In this document: piece after piece, positions 26,429-36,844 of the stretch | How the letters are laid out: each line of letters starts with the position of its first letter | How positions within the stretch are numbered: position 1 is the stretch's first letter | Source of the DNA: Enterobacter huaxiensis | GTDB taxonomy: Bacteria; Pseudomonadota; Gammaproteobacteria; Enterobacterales; Enterobacteriaceae | DNA length: 64,000 nt | Reading direction: 5' to 3' | Assembly: GCF_003594935.2 (NCBI RefSeq) | Contig: NZ_CP043342.1 | Location: 2,294,001 to 2,358,000, forward strand | The notes under the pieces: generated by a model | The model's input: the letters and a program-made list of their open reading frames with translations, nothing else | The model's database searches: none | What the model was told of the DNA's origin: nothing | Made by a program: the position numbers and the translations under genes

Positions 26429-27691
26429 ATGGCTCAGACATCCGACAGCGCCCTGAGAGGGGCGCTTACTGAAATCTTCATGGCGGCAGTGAAAAGTGCC
26501 GATCCTTATGAAGCCCTGATAAGTGCGTTACCCGAGAAACCCCAGGGGCGCTGTATCGTGGTAGGCGCCGGGAAGGCCAGTGCCGCTATGGCTGCCGCGC
26601 TGGAAGCCGCCTGGCCCGAGGTGGAGATGCAGGGCGTGGTTGTCACGCGTTACGGTCACGCGGTGCCCACGCGCAGGATCCGCGTCGTCGAAGCCGCGCA
26701 TCCCGTCTCGGATGCCATGAGCGAAGTAGCGTCAATGCTGATGATGGAGCAGGTGAAAAACCTCAGCGCCGAGGACTGTGTCATCGCCCTGATCTCCGGC
26801 GGTGGGTCGTCGCTGATGGCCTTACCGCGCCAGGGCATCACGCTTGCGGACAAACAGGCGGTGAATAAAGCACTGCTGAAAAGCGGGGCGACGATTCAGG
26901 AGATGAATACCGTTCGTAAGCAGCTCTCCGATATCAAAGGCGGTCGTCTGGCGCTGGCGGCGCTTCCGGCGCGGGTGATTACGCTCATCATCAGCGATGT
27001 GCCGGGTGACGATCCGCAGAGCATTGCCTCTGGACCGACGGTAGCCGACACCTCCACCCCGCAAGAAGCCCAGGATATTATTCATCGTTACGGTCTTGAG
27101 CTGCCTGAGAACGTGCTGCGTGTATTGAACACGCCGCGTAAGCCCGTTACGCCTGCGGAAATTACTCAGGATGTCAGATTGATCGCAACGCCCTCGGGCG
27201 CGTTAGCCGCCGCAGCGTCGGTGGCCGAGAAAATGGGCTACACGCCGCTGATCCTGGGCGATGCGCTGGAAGGCGAAAGCGCGCAGCTGGGGATAATGAT
27301 GGCCGGGATTGCAAGGTCCATCAAACGGCACGGCGTACCGGTAAAAGGCCCTGCGGTGCTGTTGAGCGGCGGGGAAACCACGGTGACAATAGGCGCTGCC
27401 GGCGCAGGACGCGGGGGGCGGAATACGGAGTTTTTACTCTCGCTGGCCTGCGCCTTGAAAGGCGAGGAGGGGGTTTACGCCATCGCGGGCGACAGCGATG
27501 GCATAGACGGGACGGAGGATGCTGCAGGGGCAATTGTGACCCCGGAAACCCTTTCGCGCTCAACGCTTGATGCGAAGGCGACGCTCGCGGCGCATGACAG
27601 CTACAGCTATTTTGCTTCGAGCGGAGATCTGGTGATCACCGGCCCGACCCTCACCAACGTGAACGATATTCGGGCGGTCATTGTGCTTTAA
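26429..27691 (+). CDS. ttuD: MOFRL-family glycerate kinase (TtuD-like)
   Basis: This 420-residue protein matches the family annotated either as hydroxypyruvate reductase TtuD or as glycerate 2-kinase. Its Rossmann-like N-terminal domain contains VVGAGKASAAMAAALE and ISGGGSSLMALP; the C-terminal MOFRL domain has LLSGGETTVTI and GGRNTEFLLSLA. Biochemistry on this family favours an ATP-dependent kinase giving 2-phosphoglycerate. That would route D-glycerate from the TtuC reaction into glycolysis. The ATG at 26429 has AAGG at a good distance; an in-frame GTG at 26414 would overlap ttuC. Confidence 0.86.
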   Translation: MAQTSDSALRGALTEIFMAAVKSADPYEALISALPEKPQGRCIVVGAGKASAAMAAALEAAWPEVEMQGVVVTRYGHAVPTRRIRVVEAAHPVSDAMSEVASMLMMEQVKNLSAEDCVIALISGGGSSLMALPRQGITLADKQAVNKALLKSGATIQEMNTVRKQLSDIKGGRLALAALPARVITLIISDVPGDDPQSIASGPTVADTSTPQEAQDIIHRYGLELPENVLRVLNTPRKPVTPAEITQDVRLIATPSGALAAAASVAEKMGYTPLILGDALEGESAQLGIMMAGIARSIKRHGVPVKGPAVLLSGGETTVTIGAAGAGRGGRNTEFLLSLACALKGEEGVYAIAGDSDGIDGTEDAAGAIVTPETLSRSTLDAKATLAAHDSYSYFASSGDLVITGPTLTNVNDIRAVIVL

Positions 27692-27700
27692 CGTGAAATT

Positions 27701-27728
27701 AAGCCGGACGGCGGCGGATGTCCGGCTT
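27701..27728. terminator. Inverted repeat between convergent ttuD and arsR-type gene
   Basis: Perfect 9-bp arms AAGCCGGAC (27701-27709) and GTCCGGCTT (27720-27728) flank a 10-base loop. It lies 9 bases after the ttuD stop and 24 bases past the ArsR-type stop. There is no long T-run, so termination strength is uncertain. Confidence 0.5.
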
Positions 27729-27752
27729 ACGCGATCTCTTCTTATTATCCCG

Positions 27753-28052
27753 CTATCTCGCCTGCAGTAAAATTTCCATCAGCCCCGGAAAGCGGGCGTC
27801 CAGATCCTCTCTTCGTAAAGAGATTAAGTTCTCTCGCCCCTGAGGGCGCTGCCAGATCACGCCGCTGTCGCGCAGCACGCGCCAGTGGTGGGTCATGGTG
27901 GACTTCACCACGTCCTCCGGGCGTAGCGCGTTGCAGCTCAGTTCACTGCCGTCGGCCAGCCTGCGGATAATCGAGAGCCGGAGCGGGTTGCCGAGGGCAA
28001 ACAGCACATTTTCCAGCAGTATTTGTTCAGGTTCCGGGTGGTTTGGGATCAT
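27753..28052 (-). CDS. ArsR/SmtB-family winged-helix regulator
   Basis: This 99-residue one-domain regulator has the ArsR fold: LFALGNPLRLSIIRRLADG (about 19-37) and recognition region VKSTMTHHWRVLRDSGVI (about 53-70). The metal-sensing CVCDL motif is absent; the equivalent place reads ELSCNAL with only one Cys, so it may sense something other than As/Cd/Zn. The ATG at 28052 is favoured by AGGA upstream and by the family start. It is divergent from a second EF-G gene, which is its probable target. Confidence 0.85.
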   Translation of the reverse strand: MIPNHPEPEQILLENVLFALGNPLRLSIIRRLADGSELSCNALRPEDVVKSTMTHHWRVLRDSGVIWQRPQGRENLISLRREDLDARFPGLMEILLQAR

Positions 28053-28110
28053 CGTTTTCCTGCGTCTCACGTCAGATTGAGCTATATCAACAATAGGCCA
28101 ACCGTTAAAA

Positions 28111-28144
28111 AATAGTTCGATAATACTCGTACAATAAGACTATT
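28111..28144. promoter_or_regulatory. AT-rich inverted repeat in the arsR-type / EF-G2 intergenic region
   Basis: AATAGT at 28111-28116 and ACTATT at 28139-28144 form an inverted repeat around an AT-rich spacer containing ATAATACTCGTACAATAAG. ArsR-family operators are typically AT-rich interrupted palindromes of about this span near the promoter. TATTAT at 28141-28146 is a possible -10 for the EF-G gene 67 bases downstream. This is a candidate operator only. Confidence 0.35.
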
Positions 28145-28212
28145 ATAGCAAACGAACGAATACGCGACCATCCCGGTCGTCACAGACAAGTCAAAAGACT
28201 TAAGGAAATATC

Positions 28213-30312
28213 ATGCCCCGACCCATCCCCCTCGAACGTTATCGCAACATCGGTATCTCCGCGCATATCGATGCCGGCAAAACAACCACTACCGAGCGCA
28301 TCCTGTTTTACACCGGGATGAGCCACAAGCTGGGTGAAGTACACGATGGCGCGGCAACCACCGACTGGATGGCGCAGGAGCAAGAGCGCGGGATCACCAT
28401 TACTTCCGCGGCCGTAAGCTGCTTCTGGCCGGGTATGGACGGAGGCTTTGAACCGCACCGGATCAACATTATCGACACCCCGGGGCACGTGGATTTCACC
28501 ATTGAGGTGGAGCGTTCCATGCGCGTGCTTGACGGCGCCGTCATGGTGTATGACTCGGTTGGTGGCGTGCAGCCCCAGTCCGAAACGGTGTGGCGTCAGG
28601 CCAACAAATACCACGTCCCGCGCCTCGCGTTCGTTAATAAGATGGACCGTCCGGGCGCGGATTTCTTCCGCGTAGTGCGGATGATGCAGGAGCGCCTGAA
28701 GGCCAATCCGGTACCGATTGTGATCCCGGTGGGGGCAGAAGAGCATTTCACCGGCGTGGTGGATCTGATCAAGATGCGCACCATTCTCTGGGACGATGCC
28801 ACCCAGGGCATGGCGTTTAGCTATGCGCCGGTGCCTGACGATTTGCTCACTACCGCGCAGGAGTGGCGGGAAAAAATGGTTTCCGCGGCGGCTGAAGCCA
28901 GCGATGCGCTGATGGATAAGTACCTGGAGACGGGCGATCTCGATGAAGCCGAAATTATTCAGGGGCTGCGTATTCGGACCATTTCCGGCGAGATACAGCC
29001 GATGCTGTGCGGCAGCGCGTTCAAAAACAAAGGCGTGCAGCGCATGCTTGACGCGGTTATCGAGCTAATGCCTTCTCCGCTGGACGTTCCCGCTATTGAC
29101 GGTGTGGATGAGAAAGGGCAGCACGCGGAGCGTCACCCAAGCGATGACGAACCCTTCTCAGCGCTGGCGTTCAAACTGATGAGCGACCCGTACGTCGGGC
29201 AGCTGACCTTCATCCGCGTTTACTCTGGCGTGCTGAGAAAAGGCGACGCGGTGTATAACCCGGTAAAAGGGAAAAAAGAGCGCATCGGGCGTATTGTGCT
29301 GATGCACGCCAACGATCGTCATGAAGTGGACGAACTGCGCGCGGGGGATATCGCGGCCTGCGTTGGGCTGAAAGATGTCACCACCGGTGACACCCTAACC
29401 GACCCGAACGCGGTGATTACGCTCGAACGGATGGAGTTCCCGGACCCGGTGATTTCTCTGGCGATCGAGCCGAAAACCAAGGCCGATCAGGAGAAGATGG
29501 GCCTCGCGCTGCAGCGTCTGGCGGCGGAAGATCCGTCGTTCCGTCTGCACACTGACGAAGAGTCCGGCCAGACGATTATCTCCGGAATGGGCGAGCTGCA
29601 TCTGGAAATTATCGTTGACCGCATGAAGCGCGAGTTTGGTGTCGAGGCGAACATCGGTCGTCCGCAGGTCACCTACCGCGAAACGCTGCGTAAAGCGGTG
29701 AAGGATATCGAAGGCAAATTTGTGCGTCAGTCCGGCGGTAAAGGGCAGTACGGCCACGTGGTGCTGAGCCTGGAGCCGACGGAGCCCGGCAGCGGCTTCA
29801 CGTTTGAAGATGCCACCAAGGGCGGCGTGGTGCCGCGCGAGTACATTCCGTCCGTGGAAAAAGGGCTTCGCGAGGCCATGAACTCGGGCGTGCTGGCGGG
29901 CTATCCGGTCGTCGATGTAAAAGCGACCCTGACCTTTGGTTCGTATCACGACGTCGACTCCTCGGAGATGGCCTTCCGCATGGCGGCTATCCTCGGTTTT
30001 AAAGAGGGTGCACGCAGAGCGGACCCGGCGATCCTGGAGCCCGTGATGCACGTCGAGGTGGAAACGCCGGAAGAGTACGCCGGAAACATTATGGGCGATC
30101 TCTCTTCCCGCCGCGGCATGGTGCAGGGCATGGCCGAGCAGTACGGCAGCCAGATCATTCGCGCCGACGTACCGCTGGCTGAGATGTTTGGCTATGCCAC
30201 CACGCTGCGCTCGATGTCGCAGGGGCGTGCGACGTACACGATGGAGTTCCATCACTTTGCGGAAGCACCGCGAAATGTGGCGGATGAAATTATTGCTCGG
30301 CGCGCGAAGTAG
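28213..30312 (+). CDS. Second elongation factor G (EF-G paralog)
   Basis: This 699-residue protein is full-length EF-G. GTPase motifs are intact: AHIDAGKT (17-24), DTPGH (88-92, with catalytic His92), NKMD (142-145) and GSAFKNKG. Domains II-V follow, including the domain IV tip segments [10 protein letters not shown] and [11 protein letters not shown]. It differs from the housekeeping E. coli FusA at many scattered positions (for example [12 protein letters not shown] for TAFWSGMAKQYE). The main fusA normally sits in the str operon with rpsL, rpsG and tufA; none of those is here, so this is an extra copy. Its pairing with an ArsR gene suggests conditional expression. Role unknown: stress-specific translocation or drug tolerance are possible. 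Confidence 0.9.
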   Translation: MPRPIPLERYRNIGISAHIDAGKTTTTERILFYTGMSHKLGEVHDGAATTDWMAQEQERGITITSAAVSCFWPGMDGGFEPHRINIIDTPGHVDFTIEVERSMRVLDGAVMVYDSVGGVQPQSETVWRQANKYHVPRLAFVNKMDRPGADFFRVVRMMQERLKANPVPIVIPVGAEEHFTGVVDLIKMRTILWDDATQGMAFSYAPVPDDLLTTAQEWREKMVSAAAEASDALMDKYLETGDLDEAEIIQGLRIRTISGEIQPMLCGSAFKNKGVQRMLDAVIELMPSPLDVPAIDGVDEKGQHAERHPSDDEPFSALAFKLMSDPYVGQLTFIRVYSGVLRKGDAVYNPVKGKKERIGRIVLMHANDRHEVDELRAGDIAACVGLKDVTTGDTLTDPNAVITLERMEFPDPVISLAIEPKTKADQEKMGLALQRLAAEDPSFRLHTDEESGQTIISGMGELHLEIIVDRMKREFGVEANIGRPQVTYRETLRKAVKDIEGKFVRQSGGKGQYGHVVLSLEPTEPGSGFTFEDATKGGVVPREYIPSVEKGLREAMNSGVLAGYPVVDVKATLTFGSYHDVDSSEMAFRMAAILGFKEGARRADPAILEPVMHVEVETPEEYAGNIMGDLSSRRGMVQGMAEQYGSQIIRADVPLAEMFGYATTLRSMSQGRATYTMEFHHFAEAPRNVADEIIARRAK

Positions 30313-30323
30313 TTAATTAACTG

Positions 30324-30358
30324 CACATGACAGCCTTTGGGCTGTCATGTGTTTTTTT
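30324..30358 (+). terminator. Strong rho-independent terminator after EF-G2
   Basis: A perfect 12-bp stem, CACATGACAGCC (30324-30335) with loop TTTG and GGCTGTCATGTG (30340-30351), is followed by seven Ts. It lies 11 bases after the stop codon. Confidence 0.92.
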
Positions 30359-30374
30359 ATTATAATTATCACAG

Positions 30375-30947
30375 TCAATCCAGCGCCTTCACCATCTTCC
30401 CGCTCGTCACAAACGTTCCGGCTCCCAGATGGTGCAGCGTGTTCAGTTTATCCCCATCAAACTGCCATCTTCCGGCCACAAACGCGCGTTCATCGGCAGC
30501 CGCACTGACCACTTCACCAAACAGCGTATCGTATTTCTCTGCCGCTGAGGTTACAGGTAATAACCGGCACTCCATCCACGCCAGGCATTTCTCTTCGATC
30601 ACCGGCAGGCCCAGCTCCGGCCCGTTTACAACCGGTATACCGTAGCAGTTGAATTTATCTTCATCGCGCCCGCTGACGCTGCCCACGGCGTACGTCCAGT
30701 TCGCTGCCGCCACCCCCGGAATGACGATGCCAAACGTGCCGCTGCGCTCAATCAGCTCCCGCGACCAGGCGCTTTTATCCACCACGATCGCAATGCGCGG
30801 CGGCTCAAACTCGACGGGCATCGACCACGCGGCGGCCATGACGTTACGCCTGCCGATACTCTCATCGCGGCTGGTAATGAGTACCGTCGGGCCATGATTC
30901 AGTAAACGGCTGGCATGTTTTAATTCAACAGGGCGAAACGCGCTCAT
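30375..30947 (-). CDS. yddH: Flavin reductase-like FMN-binding protein YddH
   Basis: This 190-residue protein of the flavoredoxin/flavin-reductase-like split-barrel family corresponds to E. coli YddH in length and position near nhoA. The FMN-binding core includes GPTVLITSRDES and NVMAAAWSMPVEFEPPRIAIV (about 36-56). The start at 30947 was chosen for its GAAAGG ribosome site; the longer frame adds 19 residues without support. It may supply reduced flavin or act on an unknown substrate; pairing with the FMN monooxygenases of the 14-22 kb operon is possible but untested. Confidence 0.82.
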   Translation of the reverse strand: MSAFRPVELKHASRLLNHGPTVLITSRDESIGRRNVMAAAWSMPVEFEPPRIAIVVDKSAWSRELIERSGTFGIVIPGVAAANWTYAVGSVSGRDEDKFNCYGIPVVNGPELGLPVIEEKCLAWMECRLLPVTSAAEKYDTLFGEVVSAAADERAFVAGRWQFDGDKLNTLHHLGAGTFVTSGKMVKALD

Positions 30948-31082
30948 CGTTTTTCCTTTCAATATGTTTTTTGCAGTAAGCGCCTCAAGGATAGCCGAAA
31001 TCAAGACGCAATATTAACGTCATAATTTCGTCACGCTCGCTCCCTACAGTGGCGGACAGTAAATCCCAAAGAGGATAACAGT

Positions 31083-31771
<689 letters not shown>

Positions 31772-31775
<4 letters not shown>

Positions 31776-32740
31776 AAGCCACCATGTCCGTGAAAAAAGG
31801 AGTTCTGCTCGCAATGGCGTTATCTTCCGTCATGATGTCCAGCGCCCATGCGCTAACGGTGTACACCGCCGGTCCGGGTTCGCTGGCTAAAAATCTGGCA
31901 AGCGGATTTGAAAAGAAAACCGGCGTGAAGGTCGATATTTTCCAGGCAACGACCGGGAAGGTGATGGCGCGTCTGGAGGCGGAGCAGGCCAGTCCACAGG
32001 CCGATATTTTGATTTCTGCATCATGGGACACCGCCGAAGATTTGCACGCGCGCGGCTGGCTGCTGCCGTATCAGAGCGCGAATGCGGATAAGGTACCCGC
32101 CGATCTGAAATCTGCCGATTACGTCGCGCAGGGCGTCTCGGCGCTGGGGATCGTCTGGAACACAAAAAGCGGTACGCCGGAGCCGAAAGAGTGGCAGGAT
32201 CTGACCACCGACGCGTTTAAAGACAAAGTGACGACGCCTGACCCGGCGCTTTCGGGCGCATCGCTTGATTTGCTGATCGGGTTGCAAAACGGCATGGGTG
32301 ATAAAGCCTGGGCGCTGTTTGATGCGCTGAAAAAGAACGGCATGGTGGTCAGCGGCCCGAACGCGCAGGCGGTTACGCCGGTGATGCAGGGCGCGAAGGC
32401 CGCCGTGTTTGGCGCGGTTGACTACGTCTCCTTTGGCAACATCAATCAGGGTGAATCCCTGAAGGTGATCTTCCCGGCCAGCGGTACGGTGATTGCGCCA
32501 CGCCCGATGATGATCCTCAAATCGACGCAGCACGCCGACGATGCGAAAGCCTTCATAGATTATGTTTTGTCTCCAGAAGGTCAGGCGATGGTTGCCGATG
32601 CCTGGCTTATGCCGGCACGTGAAGACGTCAAAGCCAGGCGCCCGCTGCTTAACGAGCTGAACGTGCTGCCCACAAAAAGCGACGGCGCCAGCGCGCGCAG
32701 CGATATCCTCAAGCGCTTCAACGCGATTTTCTCCCTGTAA
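31772..32740 (+). CDS. Periplasmic binding protein, Fe(III)/FbpA-like family
   Basis: This 322-residue family-1-type solute-binding protein has a signal peptide (about 1-28, SSAHA-LTVYTAG). Recognisable parts are the first strand VYTAGPGSLAKNLASGFEKKTG and the domain-closing RPMMILKSTQHADDAKAFIDY. It is typical of ferric-iron (FbpA/AfuA) or 2-aminoethylphosphonate (PhnS) binders. The paired Tyr ligands of FbpA near the C-terminus are not obvious, so iron is uncertain. AGGGGAG before the ATG at 31772 supports that start. Confidence 0.85.
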
Positions 32741-32779
32741 TTCAACCGACGGGGGTAACCCCGTCTTCAGGATTGCCCT

Positions 32780-34435
32780 GTGAATCAACGAATGTTGTCG
32801 GTGATGACGCTGACGCTGCTGGTTGTGCTGGTGGGGTTACCGTTGTCGTTTATCGCGCTGCAGGCGGTGTTTCCGCAGTTCAGCGCGGGAGTTTTAACCG
32901 GCGCATTTAGCGGCGTGCAGACGCTCCTTGCTGAACCGCAGCTGCCCACAATGCTCGGCGGCACGCTTCAGGTGGGGATCGGCGTCGCGCTGGTCAGTGC
33001 GCTCATCGGTTTTCCCCTCGGCGTCGCGCGCGGCCTGCTGAACCTGCCGCTGCCGCGACTCTGGGACGTGCTGTTTTTGATCCCGTTTCTCACGCCGCCT
33101 TATATCGCGGCGCTTTCCTGGATGCTGGTGCTGCAAACCAACGGGTATTTGCAGCAGCTCACCGGTATCAACCTTAACGATCTGCTGTTCAGCAAAACCG
33201 GGATCGTGCTGGTGATGGCGTTGAATATTTTTCCGGTAGTCTATTTTGCCGTCTCGCGCAGCCTGCTGGCGAGCGGGCAGCGTCTGGCGCTGGTCGCGCG
33301 CGTGCACGGCGCAAGCGCGGGAAGGGCGTTCTGCCATATCACGCTGCCTATGCTGTCGCCGTCGCTGGCCGCGGGGATGCTGCTGGCGTTTACCCTGGCC
33401 ATTGAGGAGTTCGGCGTGCCCGCCGCGCTCGGTACCCGAGCCGGCGTGCTGATGGTAACGACGGATATCGAAAAGAAGCTGGCCGACTGGCCGGTCGATC
33501 TGTCCGGAGCATCCATGCTCTCCGTGGTGCTGGTGGTTATCGCGCTTAGCGCCTGGGCGATACAAAAAAAGCTGACCGGTCATCACGACGTTACCAGCAT
33601 TACCGGCAAACCTACGGAAAATACGGGCGCGGATGCAGGCGTTTTTACGCTGCCGAGTGTAATGCTGTTAGCTGCAGTGGGCATTCTCACCGCGATCCTG
33701 CCCGGAATATCGATGGCGTTATCCGGCGTGCTGGGAACATTATCAGGGGGCGTGACGCTCGAGAACGTGACATTGTCACACTACAGGGCGCTGTTTAGCC
33801 AGCAGGGGGATGCACTTTCCGCCCTCGGAACCAGCTTGTCGCTGGCGCTGGCTACTGCTCTTATTACCGGGGCCGTCGGCCTGCTGGCCTCATGGCTGGT
33901 GGTGGTGCAGAAAATAAAAGGGCGCGGCGTAATGGATGCGCTGTCGCTGATGCCAGCCGCGCTGCCGGGTATCGTGGTCGGCGTCGGGCTGATCCTGCTC
34001 TGGAACCGCGCCTTCTGGCCGATCTCGCCTTACAACACCTGGGTTATTCTGCTGCTTTCCTATTGCTGCCTGCTGCTACCGTGGCCGGTGCGATACGTAG
34101 GCAGTGCGCTTCGTCAGCTGGGGGGGAATCTTGAGCCCGCCGCACGCGTCCATGGGGCTTCGGCGTTTCAGGCCTTGCGGTTTATCGTTATGCCGCTGGT
34201 GTCGCCCGCGCTGCTGGCGGCGATGCTGATGGTATTCGCGATTGCCTCGCGCGAGCTGGTGACCTCTCTGCTGCTGGCCCCGGCGGGCACCCAGACGGTG
34301 TCGGTGTTTATCTGGCGTCAGTTTGAGCAAGGGTCGGTTGGACAGGGTATGGCAATGGCGACGCTGACGCTGCTTACCGGGCTGGTGTTGATGCTAAGCG
34401 CCCTTGGCATAATGCAGCGTAACACGCGACATTAA
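32780..34435 (+). CDS. ABC transporter permease, fused double unit (FbpB-like)
   Basis: This 551-residue protein has about twelve transmembrane helices and two copies of the permease domain. Each carries an EAA-type loop: RVHGASAGRAFCHITLPML (about 174-192) and RVHGASAFQALRFIVMPL (about 455-472). This fused arrangement is typical of FbpB/AfuB and PhnT-related permeases. The GTG start at 32780 has AGGA eight bases upstream; an ATG four codons later is an alternative. With the preceding ATPase and binding protein it forms a complete importer. The substrate remains open (iron, phosphonate or a polyamine-like compound). Confidence 0.87.
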   Translation: MNQRMLSVMTLTLLVVLVGLPLSFIALQAVFPQFSAGVLTGAFSGVQTLLAEPQLPTMLGGTLQVGIGVALVSALIGFPLGVARGLLNLPLPRLWDVLFLIPFLTPPYIAALSWMLVLQTNGYLQQLTGINLNDLLFSKTGIVLVMALNIFPVVYFAVSRSLLASGQRLALVARVHGASAGRAFCHITLPMLSPSLAAGMLLAFTLAIEEFGVPAALGTRAGVLMVTTDIEKKLADWPVDLSGASMLSVVLVVIALSAWAIQKKLTGHHDVTSITGKPTENTGADAGVFTLPSVMLLAAVGILTAILPGISMALSGVLGTLSGGVTLENVTLSHYRALFSQQGDALSALGTSLSLALATALITGAVGLLASWLVVVQKIKGRGVMDALSLMPAALPGIVVGVGLILLWNRAFWPISPYNTWVILLLSYCCLLLPWPVRYVGSALRQLGGNLEPAARVHGASAFQALRFIVMPLVSPALLAAMLMVFAIASRELVTSLLLAPAGTQTVSVFIWRQFEQGSVGQGMAMATLTLLTGLVLMLSALGIMQRNTRH

Positions 34436-34506
34436 AAAGCACTTTTGCGCATGTGGGCGTGAGAAAATAGTTTATAAACAGGGAATATCACATCAAGGAG
34501 CGAATC

Positions 34507-35352
34507 ATGTCCCCATTTCTGAGTGCTTATTTTGCCCGCACGGGCTGGCAACACCCCGTACAGGTGGATATCGACACCCTGCGCGCGCTGCATTTACACC
34601 ACAACTGCGCGATCCCCTTCGAGAATATTGATGTCGTATTGCCGCGTGAAATTCACCTGGACGATCAAAGCCTGGTGGACAAGCTGGTGGCGTCACGTCG
34701 TGGCGGATACTGCTTTGAGCAAAACGGGCTTTTCGAGCGCGTGCTGCGCGAGGTGGGGTTTACGGTGCGCAGCGTGCTGGGTCGCGTGGTTTTGGCCAAT
34801 CCACCGCAAATGCCGCCGCGCACGCACAGGCTGCTGCTCGTGGAGCTGAACGGAGAGCGCTGGATTGCCGACGTTGGCTTTGGCGGGCAGACGCTGACGG
34901 CACCGATTCGCCTGGCTGCCAACGAGGAGCAGGAAACACCGCACGGTCTTTATCGTCTTCTGAGCGAAGGGAACGACTGGGTGCTGCAGTTCCGCCACCA
35001 CGAACACTGGCAGTCAATGTACCATTTTGACCTTGTGACGCAGTACTTCAACGACTACGTAATGGGGAACTTCTGGTCGGCCCACTGGCCGCAGTCCCAT
35101 TTCCGTCATCATCTGTTGATGTGTCGCCATCTGCCGGACGGCGGCAAGCTGACGCTGACCAACTTTAACTTTACCCACTGGCTGAACGGTCACGTAGAAG
35201 AGCAGATTCATCTGGCCGATGCTGAGGCGCTTTACGCCCTCATGCAGGAACGTTTTGGGCTGGGCGTTGACGACCCGAAACACGGCTTTTCTCTGGCCGA
35301 GCTCACGGCCGTCATGGCGGGGTTTGAAACGCATCCGCAGGCGGGAAAATAG
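34507..35352 (+). CDS. nhoA: Arylamine/N-hydroxyarylamine O-acetyltransferase NhoA
   Basis: This 281-residue arylamine N-acetyltransferase has the complete catalytic triad: Cys69 in RRGGYCFEQNG, His107 in PPRTHRLLL and Asp122 in WIADVGFGG. The length and position next to nar genes match E. coli NhoA, which acetylates arylamines and O-acetylates N-hydroxyarylamines (mutagen activation) from acetyl-CoA in the cytoplasm. AAGGAG lies before the ATG at 34507. It is a single-gene unit. Confidence 0.93.
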   Translation: MSPFLSAYFARTGWQHPVQVDIDTLRALHLHHNCAIPFENIDVVLPREIHLDDQSLVDKLVASRRGGYCFEQNGLFERVLREVGFTVRSVLGRVVLANPPQMPPRTHRLLLVELNGERWIADVGFGGQTLTAPIRLAANEEQETPHGLYRLLSEGNDWVLQFRHHEHWQSMYHFDLVTQYFNDYVMGNFWSAHWPQSHFRHHLLMCRHLPDGGKLTLTNFNFTHWLNGHVEEQIHLADAEALYALMQERFGLGVDDPKHGFSLAELTAVMAGFETHPQAGK

Positions 35353-35389
35353 GCAATAGTGGACCGTAGGGGCTGATGCCCTCACCCGG

Positions 35390-35414
35390 GCCCTCTCCCA
35401 CAGGCAGAGGGGGC
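35390..35414. repeat. CCCTCTCCC-type hairpin repeat after nhoA
   Basis: GCCCTCTCCCACAGGCAGAGGGGGC is an imperfect hairpin between the convergent nhoA and narV genes. A close relative with perfect arms occurs at 45988-46008 after smvA. Elements of this wording are common in Enterobacter intergenic DNA. They may act as weak bidirectional terminators. Confidence 0.55.
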
Positions 35415-35471
35415 AAACATAACAACGGCAACGAAGGTTGCCGTTCTACGTTTACCACGCCACCCGACACA

Positions 35472-36152
35472 CTAGCGGCGCGATCTCACTACCTGGTACC
35501 GGCGGGTAAAATACTCAAACGGCGCGCTCCACACGTGTACGAGACGCGTGAACGGGAAGATCAGGAAGATGGTCATTCCCAGCACCAGGTGAAGGCGGAA
35601 AATCGGGGCAACGCCGCTTAACATCTCAGACGAGCCGCCTTTGAAGGTCACGATACCCTGCGCCCAGCCGACCAGCTTCATCATCTCGCTTCCGTCGGGA
35701 TACTGCGCTGAGAAGGGGATCGTAGTAAGCCCCAGGATGCACTGGATCAGCAGAATGCTCATGATAATGATATCGGGCGTGGTGGACGTGGCTCTTACGC
35801 GCTGGTTGAACAGGCGGCGGTAGAGCAGCATAGAGCCGCCAACCAGGGTCAGCACGCCGCAGACGCCGCCCGCCATCATGGCCAGCTGCTGTTTCACGGC
35901 AACGGGTAAAAACCAGGCGTACATCCAGTGCGGGGTCAGCATCCCGAACAGGTGCCCGAAGAATATCCCCAGGATCCCGATATGAAACAGGTTGGACGCC
36001 CAGTTCATCCCGCGCTTGCTCAGCAGCTGGCTGGACGATGCGCGCCAGGTGTACTGGCCGTAGTCATAGCGCAACCAGCTGCCGAGGAAGAAAACGGTCG
36101 CGCAGATATAGGGGTAAATGTCATAAAAAAACACGTTGAGGTAGTGCATCAT
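35472..36152 (-). CDS. narV: Nitrate reductase Z gamma subunit (cytochrome b)
   Basis: This 226-residue membrane subunit has five predicted helices and the same length as E. coli NarV. It carries two b hemes that take electrons from quinol in the inner membrane and pass them to NarY; histidines lie in [18 protein letters not shown] and FRLHLVLGM. It is the last gene of narZYWV and its start overlaps narW by 4 bases. Very strong conservation, for example [18 protein letters not shown], supports the Z-type assignment together with the adjacent narU. Confidence 0.93.
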   Translation of the reverse strand: MMHYLNVFFYDIYPYICATVFFLGSWLRYDYGQYTWRASSSQLLSKRGMNWASNLFHIGILGIFFGHLFGMLTPHWMYAWFLPVAVKQQLAMMAGGVCGVLTLVGGSMLLYRRLFNQRVRATSTTPDIIIMSILLIQCILGLTTIPFSAQYPDGSEMMKLVGWAQGIVTFKGGSSEMLSGVAPIFRLHLVLGMTIFLIFPFTRLVHVWSAPFEYFTRRYQVVRSRR

Positions 36153-36844
36153 TTTGGGCCTCCGGCGCTGACGTCCACGTACTGCGGCGCGACGTCCTGG
36201 CTAAAGCGTCGTTGATATTGCTGCATCGGCGAGGTGTCGCACGCCGTCGCGTTGTCTTCGATAAACTTCACCTGTTCCTCTTCCCAGACGGCGTCAAGCG
36301 CCTGACGGGTGTCATCCCGCTTTTCACCTGAAACCTGTTTCGCCACGCTGTCGCTGGTAAGCCGCGTTCCCGCCAGCGTCAGAAGGGCGTCAAAAAGTTG
36401 ATACTGTGCCACCGCGCGCTGCTTAAGGCGTCCGCCAATCAGCGCCAGGATAGGCGCAACGTTTTGCAGGCCCTCTCGCGCCTCGTCGTCGGTAACGATG
36501 CTGAGATACTCAAGGTAAAGCGGCAGATAGTCCGGCAGCTCGCGGCAGTCCAGCTCCAGTCCGGCTTTCTCGTACTGGCTCATCAGATCGACCATCGCCT
36601 GTCCGCGATCGCGGGACTCGGCGTGAACGTGCTCAAACAACAGCAGCGAGGTCGCGCGCCCGCGTTCAAATACTTCACACCATTCGGCCTGCTTGTCCAG
36701 CAGCGGGGCGCTCAGGTGCTGCTGCGCGAACGGCAGCAGCATCGGCGCGTCCTGTTCAACCAGGGCAAGGGCTTCATCGCGATTTTCCCAGAGCAGTTCA
36801 TCGGGATACTCAATGAGCAGCGCGATGATTTTAAGGATCTGCAT
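36149..36844 (-). CDS. narW: Nitrate reductase Z assembly chaperone NarW
   Basis: This 231-residue soluble NarJ/NarW-type (TorD-like, all-helical) chaperone binds the apo-NarZ subunit and permits Mo-cofactor insertion before membrane attachment. It starts [20 protein letters not shown] and keeps the family segment [27 protein letters not shown] (split motif around 108-134). It overlaps narY by one base and narV by four, so all three are translationally coupled. Confidence 0.92.
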   Translation of the reverse strand: MQILKIIALLIEYPDELLWENRDEALALVEQDAPMLLPFAQQHLSAPLLDKQAEWCEVFERGRATSLLLFEHVHAESRDRGQAMVDLMSQYEKAGLELDCRELPDYLPLYLEYLSIVTDDEAREGLQNVAPILALIGGRLKQRAVAQYQLFDALLTLAGTRLTSDSVAKQVSGEKRDDTRQALDAVWEEEQVKFIEDNATACDTSPMQQYQRRFSQDVAPQYVDVSAGGPK

